Below are positions 17,518 to 26,168 of a stretch of 64,000 bases of DNA, in pieces (position 1 is the first letter of the stretch; each line of letters starts with the position of its first letter). The DNA comes from Ogataea parapolymorpha DL-1 (lineage: Eukaryota; Ascomycota; Pichiomycetes; Pichiales; Pichiaceae). The translations under genes were made by a program, and so were the position numbers. The notes under the pieces were generated by a model. It saw nothing but the letters and a program-made list of their open reading frames with translations, did no database searches and had not been told where the DNA came from. The stretch is taken from NCBI RefSeq assembly GCF_000187245.1, contig NC_027860.1, positions 372,001 through 436,000 of the forward strand, given 5' to 3'.

Positions 17518-19266
17518 TTAAACTTTAGCAGTGGCCGCACCGGCATCCAGGTCGCCATCAACAACCTGTATAATATCCTCATTATTCATTTTTTTTAACA
17601 TTTCCTCAGGATTGAATGTTTCCACCTGAGTGGACTTAAACTTACGGGCACTGGTACCGTTTTTGAATAGGATGTCCAGTTCAGCATAAGTTCTTCCTTT
17701 TGTTTCTGGGAACTCGAACCAGATGTAGATCAGTGAGCAAACAGACAAGCCTGCCCATAAAAGGGCTGCTTTTGCTTTCCAGTTCCAAGCAGTCGGATTC
17801 AGCATGTATGGAGTGACAATGGAGAGCGGGATTTGAGACAGATTGTACCAGTTTCTTGCAAGGGCAACTGTCTTGGCACGCACCGTTGACGAAGGGATTT
17901 CTGCAACCGTACAGTAGGTGATAGGACCGATGGATGAGTCGTAGACAAAAGTGAAGACAAGGAGCAACGAACCAATTGCCCAAGACGCACTGCTCGATGA
18001 AGAGAAGCCCAAACCTCCGACAATTATCAGGATGCATGTGTTTATGCTAAGACCCAAGAAATAGATGTCGAAACGGCCCATTTTTTGCGACAGCAGCCAC
18101 GAGGCAATTGTTCCAAGAAGACCCAGTGCATATTGGATGATAGAGAAAGTGAAAGACATACCGCTATCAAGTCCTGCCTGGATGTAAAAGTAGGTCGAAT
18201 AGCCCATCAAGACAGATCCAGTGATATTCTGGATGAGCCAGATCATGGAGGCAATCCTTGTTCTTCTGAAGTTGCCGTGTTTGAAGCAGTCAAGGTACGA
18301 GACATTGGATGTGCGCGCAGACTCTTCCTTGATGGTTAGTTGCATTTTGTTCAGCATTGCCTCGGCTAGCGGAGCAACGTCTGGCACCTCGGTGTTTGGA
18401 CTCAAAAGTCTCATGATACTTCTCTTGGCTTCTGCGTCCCGGTTCTTTTTAACCAGCCACCAGGGCGACTCCGGGGCCAGGTAGATTCCAATCATGATTG
18501 GCACAGGCCAGATCCACTGAACGGCGAAAGGAATTTTGTATGACCACTCGTTGGTCAGGGTCATAGTGCCTCTCAGCAAACAAGCAGCAATTAACTGTCC
18601 GATAACCCAGCACGCATTGACATAAGTGGTAAGGTAGATTCTCAGGACAACGGGACAGACTTCAGAGGCGTATGACACTGTAAGAGTCTGGAATGCACCC
18701 CAGACAATACCACAGAGCAGCTCGCCGGCAAGCAGCATCTGCACGTCGACCGCAAAGAAAAGAATGAAGATTAAACCCACAACGGCTGCCATGAAGCATA
18801 TCAACGTACGTCTGTATCCCCATTTCTCGGCAACAAGACCTGCAATGTACAGTCCGACAATTTCACCGACATAAGTCGACATCGAAAGCGACGTCTGCCA
18901 CTTGGCAGGGACCTGGTACTCGTCAATTTCCGGGTAGTACTGGCCGTATTTTTTGGCGAAAGATTGCATCGAGTACAAACTATTCAAGAGCATGGTATCG
19001 TATCCTTCCATGATGATGGCTGTGGAAAGCACAATCGACCAGCAGGCAGCTTTCGGGAAAGTTTTCAGACCTTCCTTCAGCGACATGTGTTTTTCTTGAT
19101 GCTCATTATTCTGGGCATTCGTCGAAATCTCCACGAATCTGGCAATGTAGTCGTTGAAAGCACCACTTCCATCATCACTGTCAGAAAGAGTGTTAATTTT
19201 CTTTGTGATGTCTGGAATGACTTCCACTTCTTCAGGCTTCTCGATGTTTTCGACGAACTCAGGCAT
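17518..19266 (-). CDS. MAL2: Maltose/alpha-glucoside permease (MFS proton symporter)
   Basis: Plasma-membrane sugar transporter, 582 residues, with about 12 hydrophobic segments. Sugar-porter signatures are visible: GYDTMLLNSLYSMQSF in the first segment, GYRRTLICFMAA after segment 2, PESPWWLVKK at the end of segment 6, and FPETKGRTYAELDILF after segment 12. The long charged N-terminus and the set of motifs match the Mal31/Agt1 alpha-glucoside branch rather than hexose transporters. Position between the MAL activators and maltase, diverging from maltase, supports maltose (and probably sucrose or other alpha-glucoside) uptake. A TATA-like CTATATATAG lies at 19301-19310, about 35 bp before the ATG. 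Confidence 0.88.
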   Translation of the reverse strand: MPEFVENIEKPEEVEVIPDITKKINTLSDSDDGSGAFNDYIARFVEISTNAQNNEHQEKHMSLKEGLKTFPKAACWSIVLSTAIIMEGYDTMLLNSLYSMQSFAKKYGQYYPEIDEYQVPAKWQTSLSMSTYVGEIVGLYIAGLVAEKWGYRRTLICFMAAVVGLIFILFFAVDVQMLLAGELLCGIVWGAFQTLTVSYASEVCPVVLRIYLTTYVNACWVIGQLIAACLLRGTMTLTNEWSYKIPFAVQWIWPVPIMIGIYLAPESPWWLVKKNRDAEAKRSIMRLLSPNTEVPDVAPLAEAMLNKMQLTIKEESARTSNVSYLDCFKHGNFRRTRIASMIWLIQNITGSVLMGYSTYFYIQAGLDSGMSFTFSIIQYALGLLGTIASWLLSQKMGRFDIYFLGLSINTCILIIVGGLGFSSSSSASWAIGSLLLVFTFVYDSSIGPITYCTVAEIPSSTVRAKTVALARNWYNLSQIPLSIVTPYMLNPTAWNWKAKAALLWAGLSVCSLIYIWFEFPETKGRTYAELDILFKNGTSARKFKSTQVETFNPEEMLKKMNNEDIIQVVDGDLDAGAATAKV

Positions 19267-19300
19267 GCTGATGGATACTAGTGTGTCGAGAATATATCAA

Positions 19301-19310
19301 CTATATATAG
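19301..19310 (-). promoter_or_regulatory. TATA-like box of MAL2
   Basis: CTATATATAG 35-44 bp upstream of the MAL2 ATG, in an otherwise mixed-composition promoter. A reasonable TATA candidate for the minus-strand permease gene. Confidence 0.45.
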
Positions 19311-19783
19311 TCCTAATGCCACACAAATATGACGTGGGGAGATGCTTGCCCATTCTTAATCCGGCTGAATTTTGGTGCGTGATCGCGGCCCAAGTTTGCT
19401 TCCAGAAAGAGCTTAGAATAATGCTTTTTACCTTTGATGAATGCTCGCGAGTGCTCGTTTTAATTACCCCATACGCATTGTTGCAGTATGCAAGCACCAT
19501 TGCAAATCACGCATGGAAGAATTCTGCAAACACGTATAGCCCCGCGTTGTTGAGGAGGAGGACTTAGTGTAAGACCATAAAGCTGTGTATTATGGTGAGC
19601 TCTGTTGTCTGGTGACCCTCTGTTTTGGCCACGCCTTGGAAAACACACTCTGGCAAATCCTCATTTTTGTGCATGAGATTCGAGCCAACAGCACAATAGG
19701 ACGCTCGCGGCCTATTGCTCCACGAAATAATTGCGAAATCTAAATTATGACGCAAGGCTGAGAGATTCTGGCACGCCGCATTT

Positions 19784-19828
19784 GCGGGGAAATAATAATC
19801 GGGGAATTTTCCGGGGTTCGGGATGGGG
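19784..19828. promoter_or_regulatory. Cluster of GGGG boxes (Mig1-type) in the MAL2-MAL1 promoter
   Basis: Four GGGG cores within 45 bp: GCGGGG (19784), TCGGGG (19799), CCGGGG (19811) and ATGGGG (19823). The third, AATTTTCCGGGG, fits the Mig1 rule of an AT-rich flank followed by SYGGGG; the first fits the GC part with a weaker flank. These suggest direct glucose repression of both divergent genes, as is usual for MAL promoters. Factor binding is inferred from the consensus only. Confidence 0.4.
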
Positions 19829-19966
19829 CTTGGAAAGAAGGTTCAACACAGACCAAAACAACTTGGCAATGCACGCAGACGTTTATGCGATACCCCGAGC
19901 CAGCTTAGGACGAGTTAGATGAAGAAGAGCCCCGCAAAAAGAGTTTCGGCGCGTTGGACAAACATT

Positions 19967-20029
19967 GATACTCCACGGCAAATTAACTACAGTTCCGTGT
20001 ATGCGGATAGGGATATCTTCGGGAGTATC
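19967..20029. repeat. Imperfect dyad in the MAL2-MAL1 promoter
   Basis: Outer arms GATACTCC (19967-19974) and GGAGTATC (20022-20029), and inside them CACGG (19974-19978) with CCGTG (19995-19999). CGG half-sites in inverted order are typical targets of Zn2Cys6 dimers, so this is a candidate site for one of the two neighbouring activators. Confidence 0.3.
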
Positions 20030-20274
20030 GCAATAGAAAGCAGGCACTGTGCAGATTACGCGACATGATAGCTTTGTATGTTCTACAGACTCTGCCGTAC
20101 CACTCTACATATAATGTGAGAGCTCTGCAGCGTCGTAATGAACACTTGGGTTATACAAGTTTCCTAAGAGCCCTTTGACGTTGATTGCTCTGGCTTCCCT
20201 ACGGGCTCTCATGTGGTTCAAGTGACTCCGCAGTGGCTAGCAAGCGTGGGGGTCAATTACGTCACTTCTATTCA

Positions 20275-20397
20275 TGTACCCCAGACTCAATTGTTGGCAG
20301 TTATTTCAGCGAGAATTAAATGTGCAAATTAATTCTCGCTCAAATAAATTAGGCCGTGATTTAATACTCGCTGAAACAGGATCTTGTCTGGGGTACA
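20275..20397. repeat. Nested inverted repeat between MAL2 and MAL1
   Basis: A 123-bp dyad. Outer arms TGTACCCCAGAC (20275-20286) and GTCTGGGGTACA (20386-20397) match over all 12 bases. Inner arms at 20304-20321 and 20359-20376 match in 17 of 18 bases. The motif AGCGAGWATTAA occurs three times: forward at 20308-20319 and reversed at 20329-20340 and 20361-20372. It lies 208-330 bp upstream of the MAL1 ATG. No flanking target duplication is seen, so a transposon origin is not supported; a regulatory array is likelier. Confidence 0.6.
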
Positions 20398-20547
20398 GAT
20401 AACAATCAAATAACTATTATGGACGTGCATAGGAGGTGGAGCCCATGACGCAAACGGAAATCCTCTTTTTATTTTCGGGAAGTTAGGAGGATACCAAAGC
20501 GTCGCGCTCGCTAAAGTGATGAGAATGTCTTTAGTAAGCTCAAGCCA

Positions 20548-20554
20548 TATAAAG
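20548..20554 (+). promoter_or_regulatory. TATA box of MAL1
   Basis: TATAAAG 51 bp upstream of the MAL1 ATG, in a suitable position for the core promoter of the maltase gene. Confidence 0.5.
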
Positions 20555-20604
20555 ACCCTCCGCCTCCACAATTTTTTTATCCCTCTTGACAATATTAATT
20601 CCTT

Positions 20605-22299
20605 ATGACTATCGAGTCTCAAGAACCTTGGTGGAAATCCGCCGTTGTTTACCAAGTTTGGCCTGCTTCCTTCAAAGACTCCAACGGAGACGGTATTGGA
20701 GACTTAAACGGAATCACTTCCGAGCTCGACCATATCAAATCCCTTGGTACTGATGTGATCTGGCTTTCTCCGCACTATGCTTCGCCATTGGACGATATGG
20801 GATACGATATTTCTGACTACAATGCCATCAACCCTCAATTTGGCACTATGGAGGACATGGACAGACTGCTTGCCGAGATCAAGAAGAGAGACATGAGATT
20901 GATTCTGGACCTCGTTATTAACCACACCTCGTCTGAGCACGCTTGGTTCAAGGAGTCTAGATCTAGCAGAGACAATCCAAAGAGAGATTGGTACATTTGG
21001 AAGGACAATGCCAACAACTGGCTTTCCTTTTTCTCTGGTTCTGCATGGGCTTATGACGAAAAGACTAAGCAATACTACCTTCGCCTGTTTGCTGAGACTC
21101 AGCCTGATTTGAACTGGGAGAACCCAGAGACCCGTGAAGCCATTTACAAATCTGCTCTTGAGTTTTGGTACGAGAAGGGCGTTTCTGGTTTCAGAATCGA
21201 CACTGCTGGCCTCTACTCAAAAGTCCAGACTTTTGAGGATGCGCCAATCACCTTCCCAGGTGAGAAATACCAGCCGGCTGGTCCACTCATCAACTCCGGT
21301 CCACGTATTCACGAGTTCCACAAAGAGATGTACGAGAAAGTGACTTCCAGGTATGATGCCATGACTGTCGGAGAAGTTGGTCACTGCTCCAAGGCAGATG
21401 CTCTCAAGTACGTCTCTGCAAAAGAAAAGGAGATGAACATGATGTTCCTGTTCGACACTGTTGACGTTGGATCCGACAAGAGCGACCGTTTTAGATACAA
21501 AGGCTTCAACTTGACCGACTTCAAGGATGCCATCATCAACCAGTCAGAATTCATCTTTGATGACGAGACCGGTGAGCTGAATGACGCATGGTCCACCGTT
21601 TTTATCGAGAACCACGACCAACCACGCTGTGTCACAAGGTTCGGAAACACCTCCAACAAACTGTTTTGGAGCAGATCTGCAAAGATGCTGGCACTGTTGC
21701 AGACAACCTTGACCGGCACTCTGTTTGTGTACCAAGGTCAAGAGATTGGTATGACAAATGTTTCACCGAAATGGGATATTTCAGAGTATTTGGATATCAA
21801 CACCATTAACTACTGGAACGCGTTCAACGAGACCGAGCACTCTGATGAGGAGAAGGCCGAGCTGCTGAAGATCATCAATTTGCTGGCAAGAGACAATGCA
21901 AGGACTCCAGTTCAGTGGGACTCTTCTGAAAACGGTGGTTTCGGTGGTAAGCCTTGGATGAGAATCAACGACAACTACAAAGACATCAACGTTGCTTCGC
22001 AGAAAGATGACCCTAACTCTGTGCTCAACTTTTACAGAAATGCCATCAAGACCAGAAAGCTTTATCCTGAGACGTTGACTTTTGGCCGTTTCGAGGTGCA
22101 AGACTACGATAACCAGGAGGTTTTCTACTACACCAAGACCAGCAACAAAGGCCAAAAGAAGATGGCTGTTGTTTTGAACTTTACTGATAGAGAAGTCGAG
22201 TACCCAATCCCTCAAGGAAAGCTGCTCCTGTCTAATATTGCAAACAACATCACAGGCAAGCTGCAACCATATGAGGGTAGACTGATCGAGGTCAATTAG
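20605..22299 (+). CDS. MAL1: Maltase / alpha-glucosidase (GH13)
   Basis: Intracellular GH13 alpha-glucosidase that hydrolyses maltose and related alpha-glucosides after uptake; 564 residues with no signal peptide, the length I recall for the H. polymorpha maltase. All catalytic motifs are intact: DLVINHTS, the nucleophile Asp199 in GFRIDTAG, the acid/base Glu257 in MTVGEVG, and Asp338 in FIENHDQP. Thr200 directly after the nucleophile is the residue reported to allow both maltose-type and isomaltose-type substrates in this enzyme; Val at this place is typical of strict maltases. It diverges from the permease gene across a long shared promoter with GGGG boxes and dyads, consistent with maltose induction and glucose repression. 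Confidence 0.95.
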   Translation: MTIESQEPWWKSAVVYQVWPASFKDSNGDGIGDLNGITSELDHIKSLGTDVIWLSPHYASPLDDMGYDISDYNAINPQFGTMEDMDRLLAEIKKRDMRLILDLVINHTSSEHAWFKESRSSRDNPKRDWYIWKDNANNWLSFFSGSAWAYDEKTKQYYLRLFAETQPDLNWENPETREAIYKSALEFWYEKGVSGFRIDTAGLYSKVQTFEDAPITFPGEKYQPAGPLINSGPRIHEFHKEMYEKVTSRYDAMTVGEVGHCSKADALKYVSAKEKEMNMMFLFDTVDVGSDKSDRFRYKGFNLTDFKDAIINQSEFIFDDETGELNDAWSTVFIENHDQPRCVTRFGNTSNKLFWSRSAKMLALLQTTLTGTLFVYQGQEIGMTNVSPKWDISEYLDINTINYWNAFNETEHSDEEKAELLKIINLLARDNARTPVQWDSSENGGFGGKPWMRINDNYKDINVASQKDDPNSVLNFYRNAIKTRKLYPETLTFGRFEVQDYDNQEVFYYTKTSNKGQKKMAVVLNFTDREVEYPIPQGKLLLSNIANNITGKLQPYEGRLIEVN

Positions 22300-22429
22300 A
22301 TTTTACAGCCTAATAAAGGTATATAGTTGAATATTTTCTTTGTTTTATGAGACAGTCGAAGCGTTTGCGGAGCCAGATTGGGATAGACTAGTTGAATCTT
22401 GACATTTCATAATATATTCATTATTCATT

Positions 22430-22451
22430 AGTCGCGACACGGTCGATCGAC
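22430..22451. promoter_or_regulatory. Composite TCGCGA + GTCGATCGAC element upstream of SGO1
   Basis: TCGCGA (22432-22437) and GTCGATCGAC (22442-22451) separated by four bases, ending 51 bp before the SGO1 ATG. It agrees with the DAD2 element at 13344-13365 in 20 of 22 bases with identical spacing, though in opposite orientation relative to the gene. Confidence 0.55.
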
Positions 22452-22502
22452 TTGCAGTGAAATGTAAATAAAAAAATAAACCTCGCCAACCGTTTTGCTA
22501 AC

Positions 22503-23660
22503 ATGGCTCGTTTAGCTAATAATCCGGCCGTATCCCGAGTTCTTTCCGGGAATACAAAGCCAATAACGCAAGCAACTGAAGGAGTTTCATCCAACTCCAT
22601 TGAACTGGATTTTGTGAAGAGGCGCTTCCTTCAACAGAATAAAGTGTTAGCTACTAAGAATTCAGAACTCATGGCGAGAATCAGTAAGTTGGAGGACCAA
22701 TTGGCATCTGCCCAGAGCGATAATCTTTCTTTACGAAATGCTGAGGTTAAGATGAGGGATCACTTTGGGAAGAGTTTGGACTCGCTGGAAATAGACGTCA
22801 TAGAGAAGTTTGAGAATATACTTTCACAGATCAATCGGATGCGCCGCGAACTATCAGTTAGTGAAACTATAGCCGAAAGCCGACTAAGAGAATTAAAAGA
22901 GGCAAAGATACAGGAAATCAGAAATCGAGAACAGCAAAACACAGAACGTTGGAAACGACGGAGAAGAAGCCTTTCGATACGAGCAGAAACCGTTGACCCG
23001 CAAACGCCTGTCGTGATCTCAACTCCTGAGCCGGAGCATCCAGTAGTTAATGATCTCTGCACGCCAGCTACTGTTGATACCGAAAACACTGCCCATAGAG
23101 AGATCGTTAATATATCTGGACCTGCAGATGTTGGAGAAGTTGTGCACGAACAGGAGACACAACCTCCACCTTCAGACACAAATGGCTCTCCTGAGCTTTT
23201 GGCGACCCCTCCGCAATCAAAAGGAAGAGAGACGAAAGCCATCGAAATTCAGAGCCTATCTCCGGAACAGCTCTTGAAACCAAAACGTCCAACAATTTAC
23301 CAAGACAATGTCGACCCGCTCTCCATGCCCACTCGTGCAAACAAGCGTAAGTCCTTTTCGCCTCATCACTCAGTTCACAAGCTACGAAGGAAGTCTATTA
23401 TTGGAGACTCTTCAGACGCTAAATCGCGGCGTGCCACTATTATAGGAGTCAGAAGAAGCCGCAAAACGCAAAGAGAACCCTTGTCGCAAATGGATTCGAA
23501 TGTTCCCGCTCAACCGCAGAATCGGGAAGAAACCCCGGCAGATTCAGTGTTCGATTTTATGGAGACCACTGTTAATGCCGACCAAGAGAACTTGAATCGA
23601 CAGCGTAGAAAAAGCATGAGCTTCCGTCGCACAGCTAGAGGTATAGAGGAGATTAATTAA
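22503..23660 (+). CDS. SGO1: Shugoshin-like centromeric cohesion protector
   Basis: Shugoshins recruit PP2A and the chromosomal passenger complex to centromeres and protect cohesin. The 385-residue product has an N-terminal coiled coil at about 33-80 (FVKRRFLQQNKVLATKNSEL, ARISKLEDQLASAQSDNLSL), which fits the Shugoshin N-terminal domain, then a longer helical stretch to about 145. The middle is Pro/Ser/Thr-rich and probably disordered. The C-terminus is basic with repeated RRKS and RRS motifs (RRKSMSFRRTARG), where shugoshins carry their basic SGO motif. The SGO motif is divergent, so another coiled-coil chromosomal protein is possible. It converges on CDC21 with 4 bp between stops. Confidence 0.62.
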   Translation: MARLANNPAVSRVLSGNTKPITQATEGVSSNSIELDFVKRRFLQQNKVLATKNSELMARISKLEDQLASAQSDNLSLRNAEVKMRDHFGKSLDSLEIDVIEKFENILSQINRMRRELSVSETIAESRLRELKEAKIQEIRNREQQNTERWKRRRRSLSIRAETVDPQTPVVISTPEPEHPVVNDLCTPATVDTENTAHREIVNISGPADVGEVVHEQETQPPPSDTNGSPELLATPPQSKGRETKAIEIQSLSPEQLLKPKRPTIYQDNVDPLSMPTRANKRKSFSPHHSVHKLRRKSIIGDSSDAKSRRATIIGVRRSRKTQREPLSQMDSNVPAQPQNREETPADSVFDFMETTVNADQENLNRQRRKSMSFRRTARGIEEIN

Positions 23661-23664
23661 TGCG

Positions 23665-24555
23665 CTACACACTCATCTGCATCTTAATTGGCCCATATGG
23701 TTCGTAGTCCTTCACTTCAAAGTCTTCAAATCTGAAATCATCGATGGAGGTCACTTTTCTATTGATCTTCAGCGTTGGAAATGCACGTGGGGTCCGCTTG
23801 AGCTGCTCCTTGAGGGCATCGACATGATCACAATACACGTGAGAGTCGCCCATGGTATGAATAAATTCGCCTGGCTCCATATCCACGACGTGTGAGATCA
23901 TATGTGTCAGAAGAGCATAGGAGGCTATATTAAATGGAACGCCGAGACCCATGTCACAGGACCGCTGGTACATGATGCAACTAAGCTGCGGTTTGGAGTT
24001 CTTGGGGAAACTAACATAAAATTGACAAAAAACATGGCATGGTGGCAGAGCCATGTCCTTGAAAGCCGGAGGATTCCATGCGCTCAAAATAATTCTTCTA
24101 TCGTAAGGGTTGGTTCTTAAAGTATCGATGATTTTGGCCAGTTGATCGTAGCCTTTGCCTGTGTAGTCTGTGTCGCAGTCGACATATTCTGCCCCGAAGT
24201 GTCTCCATTGGAAGCCGTAAACTGGACCGAGATCTCCTTCCCGTCTGTGTGTTAGGCCGAGCGAGTCAAGGTACTCTCTAGATCCATTTCCTTCCCATAT
24301 TTTAACGCCCTTCTCGGTCAATTTCTTGGCATCTGTCTCGCCAGCAATAAACCAGAGAAGTTCGTGAAGGATACCTTTGAAAAACACCTTTTTGGTTGTC
24401 AATAGAGGGAATTTGTTGTCTTTCAGCGAGAAACGCAGCTGAGGAGGGGCAAAAACAGAGTAAGTGCCGGTACCAGTACGATCTGGACGGTGTTCTCCTT
24501 CGCTGATGATGCGCTGGCACAGATCAAGGTACGCCTGCTCTTCGATATTTGTCAT
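23665..24555 (-). CDS. CDC21: Thymidylate synthase
   Basis: Converts dUMP and 5,10-methylene-THF to dTMP and DHF. From the ATG at 24555 the product has 296 residues, close to the 304 of S. cerevisiae. Catalytic Cys173 lies in PPCHVFCQF; other family blocks include [57 protein letters not shown] and [13 protein letters not shown]. An in-frame ATG at 24699 would add 48 residues with no targeting or domain features, and that stretch contains the MCB box, so I treat it as leader and promoter. An ACGCGT 39 bp upstream fits the G1/S control known for this gene in other yeasts. Confidence 0.95.
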   Translation of the reverse strand: MTNIEEQAYLDLCQRIISEGEHRPDRTGTGTYSVFAPPQLRFSLKDNKFPLLTTKKVFFKGILHELLWFIAGETDAKKLTEKGVKIWEGNGSREYLDSLGLTHRREGDLGPVYGFQWRHFGAEYVDCDTDYTGKGYDQLAKIIDTLRTNPYDRRIILSAWNPPAFKDMALPPCHVFCQFYVSFPKNSKPQLSCIMYQRSCDMGLGVPFNIASYALLTHMISHVVDMEPGEFIHTMGDSHVYCDHVDALKEQLKRTPRAFPTLKINRKVTSIDDFRFEDFEVKDYEPYGPIKMQMSV

Positions 24556-24593
24556 GAGAATAACGAAGATACAATGTCCAAATTTCGCGTTAC

Positions 24594-24599
24594 ACGCGT
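24594..24599. promoter_or_regulatory. MCB box (ACGCGT) upstream of CDC21
   Basis: Perfect MluI cell-cycle box 39 bp upstream of the preferred CDC21 ATG, with a further CGCG core (TTCGCGT) ten bases closer to the gene. Thymidylate synthase is a classic MBF target in yeasts. This supports both the start choice and S-phase expression. Confidence 0.6.
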
Positions 24600-24888
24600 A
24601 GCATCCCTGCACCAGACAAACTAGGTAGCGGGCACTACAAGATTTTACTTCCGGTTTATTCTGCACCCCTGCACCAGCTGCCAAGTCAACGGGTCGCATA
24701 GAGCTTGACTTTTATACCGGCTTCTATTGGCTACTTAAAATTTTTTCGAGTTGGTAGGTGCACAATTGTTTACTGGCCTTGGTGCGAGAGTGGCCGTGGT
24801 GAGAAAATTCCTGAGCGGTGGTTGGCCGGAAACCTCAAACTTTTTTGCAAAATATCTTTTGTCTTCAGACACTTGATAGAGCTTTAAG
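24600..24888. other. Divergent promoter CDC21 / CYT1
   Basis: About 290 bp with no gene. An ATTGG (reverse CCAAT) at 24726-24730 could bind the HAP complex that drives respiratory genes such as CYT1. No other clear element seen. Confidence 0.35.
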
Positions 24889-25800
24889 ATGTATTCCCAA
24901 CTTGGATCTTCGTTGCGGCGACCATTGAGACTCAGAGCCTTTTCTACCGCGAAGACTCCGGTGTCTTCCAACACCAAGAGAGTAGTGCAGGGTGTCATTG
25001 CTACGGTCGGTCTCGCTTCTGGATATGTTCTTTACCAGGATTCCCAAACTGCTCAGGCCATGACTGCTGCCGAGCACGGTTTGCACGCTCCAGAATACGG
25101 ATGGTCCCACGGTGGTATGTTTGATACATTTGATCATGCCTCCATTAGAAGAGGTTTCCAAGTCTACAGAGAGGTTTGTGCAGCATGCCATTCCTTGGAC
25201 AGAGTTGCTTGGAGAACGCTTGTTGGTGTTTCGCACACTCAGAACGAAGCCAGAGCCATGGCTGAAGAGTTCGAATACGACGATGAACCAGATGACCAAG
25301 GTAACCCAAGAAAGAGACCAGGTAAGCTTGCCGACTACATCCCAGGTCCTTATGCCAACGAACAGGCTGCCAGAGCTGCCAATCAGGGTGCTCTGCCTCC
25401 TGATCTCTCGCTGATTGTCAAGGCCAGACACGGTGGTTGTGACTACATCTTCTCGTTGTTGACTGGTTACCCAGATGAGCCACCAGCCGGTGTCCAGCTT
25501 CCTCCAGGTTCCAATTACAACCCATACTTCCCAGGTGGTTCTATTGCCATGGGTAGAGTCTTATTCGACGACCTTGTTGAGTACGAAGATGGCACCCCAG
25601 CTACCACATCGCAGATGGCCAAGGATGTTACCACATTCTTGAACTGGGCCGCTGAGCCTGAACACGACGAGAGAAAGAGACTTGGTGTCAAGGCATTAAT
25701 CATTGTCACCTCCCTTTACTTCCTGTCCGTCTGGGTGAAGAAGTTCAAGTGGGCTCCAATCAAGCACAGAAAGATCACCTTCCATCCACCAAAGAAATAA
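24889..25800 (+). CDS. CYT1: Cytochrome c1, complex III heme subunit
   Basis: Heme-carrying subunit of ubiquinol-cytochrome c reductase in the inner mitochondrial membrane. The 303-residue product starts with a basic Ser/Arg presequence (MYSQLGSSLRRPLRLRAFSTAK), then a hydrophobic sorting segment (about 33-50), as in bipartite cytochrome c1 signals. Heme attachment is CAACH at 97-101; the axial Met lies in PGGSIAMGRVLFDD; a C-terminal membrane anchor (ALIIVTSLYFLSVWVKKF) and basic tail follow. Length and layout are normal. Codon use looks highly biased, as expected for an abundant protein. Confidence 0.96.
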   Translation: MYSQLGSSLRRPLRLRAFSTAKTPVSSNTKRVVQGVIATVGLASGYVLYQDSQTAQAMTAAEHGLHAPEYGWSHGGMFDTFDHASIRRGFQVYREVCAACHSLDRVAWRTLVGVSHTQNEARAMAEEFEYDDEPDDQGNPRKRPGKLADYIPGPYANEQAARAANQGALPPDLSLIVKARHGGCDYIFSLLTGYPDEPPAGVQLPPGSNYNPYFPGGSIAMGRVLFDDLVEYEDGTPATTSQMAKDVTTFLNWAAEPEHDERKRLGVKALIIVTSLYFLSVWVKKFKWAPIKHRKITFHPPKK

Positions 25801-26168
25801 ACGTCAGCATTCAAAACTATAGACTAATGAGATTGTCCGTTCTGAGGAGCTTTGGTTCTTGATCGTCTATAACCTATGTATATCTATCTAAACTGACTAT
25901 CTTGACCAGCGTCGATTGCTATACGTAGATTATCGAGGAAACGAGGTACAAATATGCGTATATTTCAGACTGCTACAGAGCTTGAAATTATTGATTGTGA
26001 ACTTTCTGTTCTATGAAAGCCAAGGTAACTAGCAGGTAAGGTAACTAGCAGGTGAGTGGCTGGAGGCGACGATTTCGCTCACTTTTGAAACCTGCTACCT
26101 TAGCCCCATGGTGTAAGGAGGCATATTTTGTATATTATTTTTTTTTCCAGTGAAAAGCATAAGCGACC
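25801..26168. other. Intergenic region CYT1 - YNG1
   Basis: 368 bp without a supported gene. It holds the CYT1 3' flank, a 16-bp tandem repeat with an inverted partner (26022-26101), and a T-rich tract just before the YNG1 ATG. Confidence 0.4.
26022..26101. repeat. 16-bp tandem duplication with inverted copy upstream of YNG1
   Basis: AAGGTAACTAGCAGGT is repeated exactly and in tandem (26022-26037, 26038-26053). An inverted shorter copy ACCTGCTACCTT lies at 26090-26101 (four bases missing), so AGCAGGT (26047-26053) can pair with ACCTGCT (26090-26096). A further GTGAG (26052-26056) / CTCAC (26078-26082) pair lies inside the loop. Function unknown; it could be a hairpin or a factor-binding array. 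Confidence 0.5.

Noticed and set aside
20275..20397. Solo LTR or MITE (TG...CA ends with inverted repeats)
   Set aside because: No target-site duplication at the ends and no other copy in the window.
24556..24699. 48-residue N-terminal extension of thymidylate synthase from the ATG at 24699
   Set aside because: No family match and it contains the MCB promoter element; the 296-residue form agrees with other yeasts.
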